From: Panacibacter ginsenosidivorans
GTDB lineage: Bacteria > Bacteroidota > Bacteroidia > Chitinophagales > Chitinophagaceae
NCBI RefSeq assembly: GCF_007971225.1
Contig: NZ_CP042435.1
Span: forward strand, 4,343,501 to 4,407,500
Direction of reading: 5' to 3'
Length of the DNA: 64,000 bases
Shown here: piece by piece, positions 8,286 to 15,827 of the stretch
How positions within the stretch are numbered: position 1 is the first letter of the stretch
Layout of the letters: every line of letters starts with the position of its first letter
The notes under the pieces: generated by a model
What the model was told of the DNA's origin: nothing
Seen by the model: the letters and a program-made list of their open reading frames with translations, nothing else
Database searches by the model: none
Made by a program: the position numbers and the translations under genes

Positions 8286-8332
8286 TAAAAGTATATTGAC
8301 TGATAAAGATAACTGTCATGGTCTGTCATGAA
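8286..8332 (-). promoter_or_regulatory. Rhamnose-regulon promoter and operator upstream of rhaT
   Basis: The operator consists of CTGTCATG at 8313-8320 and again at 8323-8330 (plus-strand sequence, minus-strand promoter), repeated with a 10-bp period. TACTTTTA, reading on the minus strand at 8293-8286, matches the Bacteroidota -7 element with A for G. 17 bp separate the two parts. No good -33 TTTG is seen, which fits a promoter that needs an activator. The same arrangement occurs at 10676-10721 and 18775-18839. Confidence 0.7.
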
Positions 8333-8373
8333 GCAATTGAAATCTTATGAGCCATACTTTTGTGCAAGTATTA

Positions 8374-8530
8374 AACATCCGTTGCGTCGCACTCTTGTAC
8401 GGTTTAAATACAAGTCAGCAAAGTGGGAAAAGCAGGTAAGCCAGAAGAATATCACTTCGTATAAAAATCTCCCGGACTTCCGGCCTGCCGGCTTTCGGAC
8501 TGAAAGCACAAGCGTGCGACGCAAGTAAAG
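8374..8530. repeat. GCGTC palindromic repeat, both halves, subtype A
   Basis: Left core GTTGCGTCGCACTCTTGTAC at 8381-8400 and right core CAAGCGTGCGACGCAAG at 8509-8525, in opposite orientation. Between them is a G/C-rich inverted segment around CCGGCCTGCCGG. It fills most of the 330-bp gap between rhaT and the DoxX-like gene; the rest holds the rhaT promoter. Confidence 0.8.
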
Positions 8531-8576
8531 TTTAATAGATAATTCAATGTTTGGTTAATAAAGAAATAAAACAATC

Positions 8577-8966
8577 TTACAATTTCGGTTTTCTTATAAA
8601 CATACCACTATAATATTTCCTATATGCATATCCTAAAAACAAGTTAGGAACGAGGAGTAAAACGCCCATCCACCAGGCAGAAGGCACCAAAATAGTGTGG
8701 TACAAAAAAACATTTACACTGATTGGAAATACTACGACCGCAAAAAAGGGTGCGTATTGGTTTATCAAAAGTGATATACCGCCAACGATTTGTATTGATT
8801 TTATCATAGGGTAAAAATATCCTATGTCCACAAGCGATTTTTTAAATGCGGCTACTATCCCGGTATGGTTTGGTTCATACGGAATAAAATGAAAAAAATA
8901 ATCAAGCCCGAAGACGAGATAAATAAACCCTAATATAATACGAGAGATCAATGTTGCCTTTTTCAT
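8577..8966 (-). CDS. DoxX-like small membrane protein
   Basis: 129 residues with four predicted membrane segments: around residues 8-27 (IILGFIYLVFGLDYFFHF), 58-75, 76-95 and 100-118. Layout and the N-terminal RIILGFIYLVFG motif are those of the DoxX/DoxD superfamily of four-helix inner-membrane proteins. These are common in Bacteroidota and their function is usually unknown. It lies between the rhamnose transporter and the rhamnosidase on the same strand, but repeat elements on the rhaT side make a shared transcript uncertain. Confidence 0.75.
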   Translation of the reverse strand: MKKATLISRIILGFIYLVFGLDYFFHFIPYEPNHTGIVAAFKKSLVDIGYFYPMIKSIQIVGGISLLINQYAPFFAVVVFPISVNVFLYHTILVPSAWWMGVLLLVPNLFLGYAYRKYYSGMFIRKPKL

Positions 8967-9024
8967 TTTGTTACATTAGTGATCAAAAATGTACGTCAAT
9001 ATTTTAAAAGCATTTTCATCTTTT

Positions 9025-10656
9025 TTACTGCTGAAATATCTCCGGGTATTTTCTTATAAAATAAACAGGCGTGCAGCTCCATGCATGACAATAACTGTTT
9101 ACAGGAAAAAATTTATACGGTGATAAAAAATCATCTTTGGGATCGTACACTTCCCAAAAAGTATCTGCGCCTTTGTTTACCATACCACCCCAATAATTTG
9201 TGAGCAGTTCTTTTGCTTCCTGCTTCAGATCGCATTGGATCATTGCTTCAATAACATAATGATACAAATAAGGTGCACCGGGATATACGACGTTTTGCAT
9301 TGTTGGTAATTTCTTTAATGCAGTAGCGCCTTCTACTTTTGTGGCAACACCGCTAAGCACCATCCATGCCTGCGATGCATAAGAAACCTGGTTGTCTTTT
9401 CCACTTACAAAAACACCGGAAGTTTTATCGTATAAATTTTTGTGTGTTGCATCGGTCATCTTTTTTACTAAAGCAGGAAGCTCCGCTACTTCATTTTCTT
9501 TACCGATCATCTTTGCAAGTTCGTACGTGTTTTTATATGCCCAGATAACAACACCCTGCAACGCTGCCTGTTTATCCAAACCGTTGCGCCAATCGAAGAA
9601 GAGCCACCATTCTTTGTTTGCTTTTTCATAATCGAGCATGCCATCTTCGCCGAGATATTTTTTGGGGATTTCTAATTGTTGTTTTATAAGCGGCCAGAGA
9701 TCAAGTGCTGTTTGCTTATCGCCTGTTGCCTGCACATATTCTTTCACAGCCACATCATAGATCAAAGCATAATCGAATAAAGGATTGATCTGCGGATGTG
9801 GTTTTGGTCTTTCAAAAACATTAGAAGGTGCTACGCCATCTTCATAACTAAGACCTGCAAGCAAATACAAACAATGTTTGGTAAGCGCATAATTTTTGTA
9901 AGAATAAATATTGGCAAGTGATTCAAGATAAAGATCACCGATCCATAATCTTCTGTCACGTTTCGGACCATCTTCATACACTGTTTGCATGCATTCTTTT
10001 AAAGTGGTCAATCCAATTCTGTCTATATCCCCGATCATTTTATTTGTTGTTGCGGCAAGTGCGCCGGGAGTTGTATTCACCGAAGTAGATGCTTTAAATG
10101 AAACATTGGTGATCCGAAAATCTGAATAAACAGAACTCCCCAGCAATTCCATTTTTACATAACAAAAAGCAAAGCGCCGCGGAATAGTAATCGTTGATGG
10201 CACATCTGAAATGGTTATGATCTCATCCTGCAGCCATGCCCGGCTTAAACCACCGGGATAAGGATCGAATGGCGTTGCGAGTTCAGAAGGCACTTCGCCA
10301 AAAGTAAATTTTATACGCAACGGTGCATCTGCTGCCCGGTTCAATTCTTCTACACTAAAAGTAAAATAGCCGGTTAGATGTTCACCAAAATCTACCACTA
10401 CACCAGATTGTTTTTTGAAAGAATTATTATATAACGAATCAACGGGTTTTGATTTGACTGCTTTCCAATGCTGGAATACATTGTCATCCTGCACAAGCGT
10501 AACAAGTGTTACGGGCTGTTTAATTGTTTCAATTAATGGAGGTTTGCTTTCTTCTGCTTTTTGCAACCATCCGCCACGCTGCTCTTTGTAGATATCCTGT
10601 GCATTTGCTGCTGTAACGAGGCAAAGGACAAAAAAAATAAGGCTGCTTTTTTTCAT
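9025..10656 (-). CDS. GH78-family alpha-L-rhamnosidase-like glycoside hydrolase
   Basis: 543 residues with a signal peptide (MKKSSLIFFVLCLVTAANAQ), so exported to the periplasm or beyond. A beta-sandwich region precedes an (alpha/alpha)6 catalytic domain. The segment CMQTVYEDGPKRDRRLWIGD at about residues 222-241 corresponds to the GH78 signature usually written D-x-x-x-x-R-E-R-x-x-W-x-G-D; here RDRRLW has Asp in place of the usual Glu. The protein is shorter than many GH78 enzymes, which carry extra N-terminal modules. It would release L-rhamnose from glycosides and so feed the adjacent catabolic genes. Its promoter carries the same operator as rhaT, which supports a rhamnose role. The exact linkage is unknown. 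Confidence 0.83.
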   Translation of the reverse strand: MKKSSLIFFVLCLVTAANAQDIYKEQRGGWLQKAEESKPPLIETIKQPVTLVTLVQDDNVFQHWKAVKSKPVDSLYNNSFKKQSGVVVDFGEHLTGYFTFSVEELNRAADAPLRIKFTFGEVPSELATPFDPYPGGLSRAWLQDEIITISDVPSTITIPRRFAFCYVKMELLGSSVYSDFRITNVSFKASTSVNTTPGALAATTNKMIGDIDRIGLTTLKECMQTVYEDGPKRDRRLWIGDLYLESLANIYSYKNYALTKHCLYLLAGLSYEDGVAPSNVFERPKPHPQINPLFDYALIYDVAVKEYVQATGDKQTALDLWPLIKQQLEIPKKYLGEDGMLDYEKANKEWWLFFDWRNGLDKQAALQGVVIWAYKNTYELAKMIGKENEVAELPALVKKMTDATHKNLYDKTSGVFVSGKDNQVSYASQAWMVLSGVATKVEGATALKKLPTMQNVVYPGAPYLYHYVIEAMIQCDLKQEAKELLTNYWGGMVNKGADTFWEVYDPKDDFLSPYKFFPVNSYCHAWSCTPVYFIRKYPEIFQQ

Positions 10657-10675
10657 TATGGCTTGTTTAGAAAAT

Positions 10676-10721
10676 TAAAAGTACAGTGTATAATGTAATA
10701 ACTATCATGTACCATCATGAA
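10676..10721 (-). promoter_or_regulatory. Rhamnose-regulon promoter and operator upstream of the GH78 gene
   Basis: Half-sites CTATCATG (10702-10709) and CCATCATG (10712-10719), 10 bp apart, flanked by AA on both sides. TACTTTTA on the minus strand (10683-10676) follows 16 bp later and is identical to the rhaT -7 box. The GH78 start codon is 20 bp beyond. Confidence 0.68.
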
Positions 10722-10847
10722 CAAAGTGAATAGTGCACCGCACCAGAATGTAAATAAATGAATCCTTTTCATCTTTTAAGCTGGGTGTTGTAAATTTAGT
10801 GTTAGTACAAAGTATTATTTACTGCTATAAAAAACACGCCCTGCAAC

Positions 10848-11375
10848 ATGAAAAAGATAACTTTAATTATCCTTTTGATCGCCACATCCTTTATTGCCGG
10901 TTTTGCATTCAAAGGGATGCTAACTACACAAAACAACGAAACACAGGAAAAGAAAAAAGTAACTGGTATAGGTGGTATTTTTTTTAAATGCAAAGACCCC
11001 GGTAAAATGAGGGAATGGTATAAAACACATCTGGGTTTAAATACTAACCAGTACGGGGCAGTTTTTGAATGGCGGCAAGGTGCAGACACTACCAAAAAGG
11101 GGTTTACACAATGGAGCCCTTTTAAAGAAACTACCCATTACTTCGAGCCTTCTACAAAAGACTTCATGATAAATTACAGGGTTGAAAACATAGAATTGCT
11201 TGTTGAAGATTTAAAAAAGAATGCAGTTACCGTTTTAGATACTATTGAAACATACGACTACGGAAAGTTTGTTCACATTCTTGATATTGAAAACAACAAA
11301 ATAGAATTATGGGAACCCAATGATATAGTATATGAAAAAATGGGTAAACAAATGGGTGCCGGGACTACGAAATAA
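10848..11375 (+). CDS. Membrane-anchored or exported VOC (glyoxalase/bleomycin-resistance-like) protein
   Basis: 175 residues. An N-terminal hydrophobic stretch (residues 4-22) acts as a signal or anchor and is followed by a linker. From about residue 38 there is a VOC fold: GIGGIFFKCKDPGKMREWY, then LGLNTNQYGAVFEW and, near the end, HILDIENNKIELWEP, which carries the usual Glu metal ligand. VOC proteins bind a metal and act on varied small molecules. No substrate can be read from this sequence. An export signal is unusual for the family. It is divergent from the GH78 gene and the rhamnose operator between them points away from it. Confidence 0.78.
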   Translation: MKKITLIILLIATSFIAGFAFKGMLTTQNNETQEKKKVTGIGGIFFKCKDPGKMREWYKTHLGLNTNQYGAVFEWRQGADTTKKGFTQWSPFKETTHYFEPSTKDFMINYRVENIELLVEDLKKNAVTVLDTIETYDYGKFVHILDIENNKIELWEPNDIVYEKMGKQMGAGTTK

Positions 11376-11404
11376 CAAGCAGGTAAAAGCGGTTCAGATA
11401 GATG

Positions 11405-11575
11405 AAGCTTTTGTTGTGTACTCACACACATGTAACATCTTTGTGCAGCATTCTGCAAGAAGCTGTGTGAGTAGATTAAATTTTATTCATTATATGCTTT
11501 CAAAGATGCCATAAGTTGTACAGGTGAAGTGATTGCGACGCAACCAGGATGCCATAAAAAACTGTTGCTGGTATC
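11405..11575. repeat. GCGTC palindromic repeat, both halves, mixed subtypes
   Basis: A worn subtype B left half (TTTGTTGTGTACTCACACAC, about 11409-11453) and a well-kept right half (AAGTGATTGCGACGCAACC then GGATGCCAT and GCTGGTATC, 11516-11575). It fills most of the gap between the convergent VOC gene and the MG2/plug gene. Confidence 0.65.
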
Positions 11576-11647
11576 TAACAAATAACTCAAACGGCTTCTA
11601 CAACAACTTTGTAATAACAACAATCGTACATGTATCTTTTCTAAAGA

Positions 11648-14086
11648 TTATTTTATTTTTCCGCTGTTGCTTATAGTAATACGTTTATAAATAAGATCAC
11701 CTTTTGCTGTTACACCGGTTACTGTTACGGTATAATTAGTTGCATTATCTGCCGTAAAGAAATTTACGTCTGCCTCGCCATTTTGATTTGTTGAGAGATC
11801 GCCATTCCAATATATAGTTGTGCGTGGATCAGGAATGGTACTGCTTTTTACTTCTTTATTTGAGTAGTCTGGCATTGGAAATTTCGTAGCCGTATGATAA
11901 GTGATTGGTATAAATGATCTAAAATTTGTTTTACTGTAATCAATACGTCCCGTACCATGTTTTGTATTAATGGAAATTACTCCATCGGCACCACGCACGC
12001 CATAAAAAGCGGCCTCTCCACCTCTTAAAACTTCAATGAAATCAATATCTGAAGGAGATAATGAATTTAGAAAAGTCATAACCGGCCCATCCGGTCCGGG
12101 AATGGCATCGTTGGGTAAAGGGAATTCAGCGCCATCCATAAGAATAAGCGGCTTGGATATGCCCAATCCAAAAATGGTGATATCTCCATACGCATATGAT
12201 ACTCCTGGAACAGTTAATAAGGCCAGTCCTACAGAGCCGTAGCTGCGACTGAGTTTATCACCTGTAAGAATTTGAGACATTGAACTTATTCTTTTAGATA
12301 CGTCATAGTTCGGTTCTTCTTTTTTTACGGTTGTTACCGTTACAGGTGCAAGCCACCCTTTGCCCTGGAAAGTAATTGCTGTATCAATATGGTATTTACG
12401 CAAAGAAGAAACTGTATTTATATTTTCCGCCATATATTGTTGCTTTACAGATAATGGCGTTGGGAAAACCGGAAAATCAAAACTATCAACTACAATGCTA
12501 TCTTCCAGTCTTTGCGCTTTGTGTTTGTCAGTAACCTGTAACGAAAGCCTGAGACTATCGTTACCCTGGGGAATGGGCAGATCAAACATTCCATCTTTGC
12601 CGGTTGTATCAACATCCATAAAAAAGCCCTGCACATTTCTTGTTAGCAATGTCACAACCCTGTCATTTATGCTATTACCTTTTTTATCAATTACTTTTCC
12701 AATGAGGCTCAGGAGCTTTGTATTATCATCATATTTATCAATTACGGTTGTGGTGTTTGTATAGTTCACCTGCTTATTGGATGTTAATGTTGCCATTAAA
12801 AGATCAATATCATCAGCAGAATATTTGCTGTTATTAAGCTGTACCCATTTATCCAGCAGCAATTCATTGGATGGGGGAGGTGCATCAACTTCAATACTGT
12901 CAGCAAACTGAGATATCCATTCGTCCTGTACAGCAACATTAAGTGATGCCGCAACAGGGTTACTGTTTGGGTCTGTTAGTTTAATATGAATTGCTGCATT
13001 TTCTCTTGCATCATATTTCTTTTTTCCCGGTTTTATTTCTATCTGCACATCTTCTTTTGGAACATAAATTTTTCTTTCGCTTAATAATTGTTTGTTCTCA
13101 TCAAACAGTAATAATCTGGCAATACCATGTGGAAAATTTTCAAGCGGTATGGTAATACCATAACTGCCGGTACCAACCGCTGCATAACACAAGCTATCAC
13201 CTTTAACAGCGAGAATAGTGGTATGCATATCAGCAGGCAAGGATTCTTCAAGTGTTACAAATGCTTTTATTGTTTTTGATGTTTGCCTGGCAACAGAAAG
13301 CTGGGCATCATGTTGACCGGCAGCAGGTAACGGATATTTAATATCTGTGCCACTCAAATGAAAAACAACGTTATATTTTTCTGAAGGATCATTAATAAAA
13401 GTAAGACGTGAAAGTCCAAGTTTGTTTGTTGTAAATACTGATATTACAGAATCTTTACTGTTGATAAGATTCCCCTTTACTGATAAAGGATTATTATAAT
13501 TGTCTTTTATTTCAATTACACCTGTTGAAATAACGCCGGGTATTGCTGTAAGCCGTTCTGCAAAAAAATGAATGTCAGGTTTAATATTTTTATTCCTGTA
13601 CATTCTTTCATATTGGGTTGCATAAGCACTTTGATCATGCAATTTTTTATTTAAGATAAATACAGGTTCAATAAAAATATTTGCACTGTCACCTGCAAGT
13701 TGTTTGGCGGTGTAACATCTTATCCAGTAAAAACCCGACGCAATAGAATCAGGCAGATCTAAAACACCGTTTGTGCGCTGCTGTGTATTGTTGAGCACCA
13801 GTTGATCTATAACACTGTCTTTGTCATTTACAAGATCAACAAACAGGTTCCTGTAATTGCTCAAAGACTTATCACCGCTATTTGCCGTGTATGCTTTAAA
13901 CCATATTTTTTCACCTGCTATATAAATATTTCTGTCTGTCTGCAGCAGTATACTTTTTTCTGAGTTTTGTATAAAATCCGAGAAAAGTGTACTTACAAAA
14001 TCGGGGTTAACAGAAGGTGGTTGCCCAAACAGGCAGTGTGACGATGTCAGCAATAACGTTAGAAAAAGGGTAGAGCAGTGTTTCAT
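11648..14086 (-). CDS. MG2-like/TonB-plug-domain surface protein
   Basis: 812 residues from ATG 14084-14086; a TTG two codons upstream is less likely. After a signal peptide ending SHCLFGQ, residues about 40-150 hold a macroglobulin-like domain (LLQTDRNIYIAGEKIWFKAY), followed by further beta domains and a carboxypeptidase-regulatory-like segment. Near residues 640-730 is a TonB-receptor plug domain (LLTVPGVSYAYGDITIFGLG ... FIEVLRGGEAAFYGVRGADG). No long beta-barrel follows, so this is not a transporter by itself. Such proteins are common in Bacteroidota and are thought to sit at the outer membrane, but their role is not established. Convergent with the VOC gene and divergent from the TPR gene. 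Confidence 0.78.
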   Translation of the reverse strand: MKHCSTLFLTLLLTSSHCLFGQPPSVNPDFVSTLFSDFIQNSEKSILLQTDRNIYIAGEKIWFKAYTANSGDKSLSNYRNLFVDLVNDKDSVIDQLVLNNTQQRTNGVLDLPDSIASGFYWIRCYTAKQLAGDSANIFIEPVFILNKKLHDQSAYATQYERMYRNKNIKPDIHFFAERLTAIPGVISTGVIEIKDNYNNPLSVKGNLINSKDSVISVFTTNKLGLSRLTFINDPSEKYNVVFHLSGTDIKYPLPAAGQHDAQLSVARQTSKTIKAFVTLEESLPADMHTTILAVKGDSLCYAAVGTGSYGITIPLENFPHGIARLLLFDENKQLLSERKIYVPKEDVQIEIKPGKKKYDARENAAIHIKLTDPNSNPVAASLNVAVQDEWISQFADSIEVDAPPPSNELLLDKWVQLNNSKYSADDIDLLMATLTSNKQVNYTNTTTVIDKYDDNTKLLSLIGKVIDKKGNSINDRVVTLLTRNVQGFFMDVDTTGKDGMFDLPIPQGNDSLRLSLQVTDKHKAQRLEDSIVVDSFDFPVFPTPLSVKQQYMAENINTVSSLRKYHIDTAITFQGKGWLAPVTVTTVKKEEPNYDVSKRISSMSQILTGDKLSRSYGSVGLALLTVPGVSYAYGDITIFGLGISKPLILMDGAEFPLPNDAIPGPDGPVMTFLNSLSPSDIDFIEVLRGGEAAFYGVRGADGVISINTKHGTGRIDYSKTNFRSFIPITYHTATKFPMPDYSNKEVKSSTIPDPRTTIYWNGDLSTNQNGEADVNFFTADNATNYTVTVTGVTAKGDLIYKRITISNSGKIK

Positions 14087-14223
14087 ATACAAGCCGTTAA
14101 TGGGTGATACCTGAAATTAATCAATAACACACTATAATACCTGCCTTTTCTGTGAAATTATGATAATATTAAAAATAACTTTCTATGCAGTATGAGTTTT
14201 TGTTACAACCTTGGGTATGCATA

Positions 14224-14277
14224 GCATCGCCTGTTGTGTCACTCACTTGTACGTTCTGAACATTGTGCAGCAAAAAG
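14224..14277 (+). repeat. GCGTC-family repeat, left half, subtype B
   Basis: GCATCGCCTGTTGTGTCACT then CACTTGTACG and TTCTGAACATTGTGCAGCA. This is the clearest example of the B-variant core with its tail. It lies between divergent genes. Confidence 0.8.
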
Positions 14278-14328
14278 TAAGCGGCTGATTTTAGGACAAA
14301 TGCTATATTGCGCAGGTAACTCTAAACC

Positions 14329-15060
14329 ATGAAATATATTTTCTTACTGCCGCTTATTCTTTTCTGTAATTCTCTAAATGCACAAGACACATCATTACAA
14401 CCTATAAAAGCAGCGTTGTGCAATTGCTTTGAAAAAAACAAATCAAGAAAACCTCTTAATCTTAATAAACCTTTAGGGGATTGCATAGACAAAGCGTTTG
14501 GCGATAATGTACAAATAGTAGTAGACAAGGCAATAAAAAAATTCGGTAAAGATGCTAAAGCAAATTTTGAACATTTTGCTTTAGATATTTCTGCAGAGGT
14601 GATGGTGGAAACAGTAAGTACGTGTGACGTCTACTACAAGTATATGGATTCCTCACGATTTTATCAGGTCAGTAAAAACAAAGACAGCTTGCGGAAAATG
14701 ATAAATTACAGAACGTATAAAATGGACAGGTCTTTAAGTGCCAACTTTTACTATTTCCGCGCAGAAGTATACTTTGAGTTGGGTGATTATACACATGCCA
14801 TTAAAGATTTAGATAGTTCGGTTATAACAAATCCTACAGATTATAGAGGCCTGGAACTAAAAGGCAATATCATGGAAGTTCAAAAAGATTATGAAAAGGC
14901 CTTGCGGCTTTATCAGAAAGCTTATGATATTAAGCATGCTGTACATCTTGAAGACCTTAAAGAATACCCGGATGAGTATGCAGATGGCGAAGAGCTTTCT
15001 TTACTGATTGAGATAGCTGTTACGAAAAGAAAAATGAAAGAACAAAAGCAGAACCCGTAA
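14329..15060 (+). CDS. Exported TPR-repeat protein of unknown function
   Basis: 243 residues with a signal peptide (MKYIFLLPLILFCNSLNAQ). The N-terminal half contains CNCFEKN and GDCIDKAFGD, with cysteines that could pair in the periplasm. The C-terminal half carries at least two tetratricopeptide-like helix pairs (about residues 139-210: ANFYYFRAEVYFELGDYTHA and YRGLELKGNIMEVQKDYEKA). TPR regions bind other proteins; no partner is apparent. It stands alone between two repeat elements. I do not recognise a specific family. Confidence 0.75.
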   Translation: MKYIFLLPLILFCNSLNAQDTSLQPIKAALCNCFEKNKSRKPLNLNKPLGDCIDKAFGDNVQIVVDKAIKKFGKDAKANFEHFALDISAEVMVETVSTCDVYYKYMDSSRFYQVSKNKDSLRKMINYRTYKMDRSLSANFYYFRAEVYFELGDYTHAIKDLDSSVITNPTDYRGLELKGNIMEVQKDYEKALRLYQKAYDIKHAVHLEDLKEYPDEYADGEELSLLIEIAVTKRKMKEQKQNP

Positions 15061-15105
15061 AAGTTTCTCTTTCGACCAGATCGTTGCAAAACGAAATTAT
15101 TTTGC

Positions 15106-15160
15106 TCTGCTCAGCAAAGAACAGAACGCACAAGTGAGTGACACAACCTTAGCCGCCCAA
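15106..15160 (-). repeat. GCGTC-family repeat, right half, subtype B
   Basis: CTCAGCAAAGAACAGAACGC then ACAAGTGAGTGACACAACC and TTAGCCGCCC. The remaining part of the 15061-15468 gap shows nothing I can name. Confidence 0.75.
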
Positions 15161-15468
15161 ACTACCCAAAGTCCGTCAACAAATCCATCTTCAATAGTTA
15201 AAACAATAATTCACCAGCAGAAAATGCCACAACTATGCACATTAGGTGCAACCCGTTAACCAATATCATTATTTTCCATGATACCTGTCATTGTTCTGAC
15301 AGCATTTTTATTAAATATTTGTTTTGTAATAGAGGCCGAAATGAAACCTGGAGTGGGGATTCTAAAAATGGTTTCTTTTAGCAGGATGATGATGGAAGAT
15401 GAGGATTGTTCTGGTCTTTCATTTTAAGCATATTCATGATCAGATAACGGAACACTAAAACTATAGGT

Positions 15469-15675
15469 ATGAAACTACAAGATTTTATCTCAATGTTAAC
15501 TTCTCAACTAAAGGAAGAAGAGATCTGCCATGAAACTGCTATCAGGAATGAAAAGTTTTTTCAGGCACATAAAATAATGCAACGAATAACATCACTCAGG
15601 AAAGCAATTAATAAAGCAGCAGCGCATAGCCACGAAAATCTGTATGTGTCACAGGTTAAATTTCAATTGCTGTAA
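15469..15675 (+). CDS. Small hypothetical protein
   Basis: 68 residues, highly charged and predicted helical (LKEEEICHETAIRNEKFF ... HKIMQRITSLRKAINKAA), without a signal peptide or membrane segment. The amphipathic, heptad-like pattern and Bacteroidota-like composition suggest a real small cytoplasmic protein. I cannot assign a family, and it has no clear ribosome-binding site. It is convergent with the TonB receptor gene. Confidence 0.45.
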   Translation: MKLQDFISMLTSQLKEEEICHETAIRNEKFFQAHKIMQRITSLRKAINKAAAHSHENLYVSQVKFQLL

Positions 15676-15763
15676 GTAATATATTGGTTAGTAGCACACT
15701 GCCTGAAAAATCTGTATCATTAAAATTTTCTTTTGAACCAAGTCTGCTTCAGCCGGGCTCATA

Positions 15764-15796
15764 ACAAAAAAACATGCTCCCATTACTGAGAGCATG
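15764..15796 (-). terminator. Rho-independent terminator of the TonB receptor gene
   Basis: On the minus strand the stem CATGCTC (15796-15790) pairs with GAGCATG (15779-15773), followed by a run of T (15772-15766). It begins 31 bp after the receptor stop codon. Confidence 0.75.
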
Positions 15797-15827
15797 CCCG
15801 CTGCTTTATGAATACATACACAAGAGA

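Noticed and set aside
8328-8528. 66-codon plus-strand reading frame
   Set aside because: It lies almost wholly within the palindromic repeat at 8374-8530 and has no protein-like composition.
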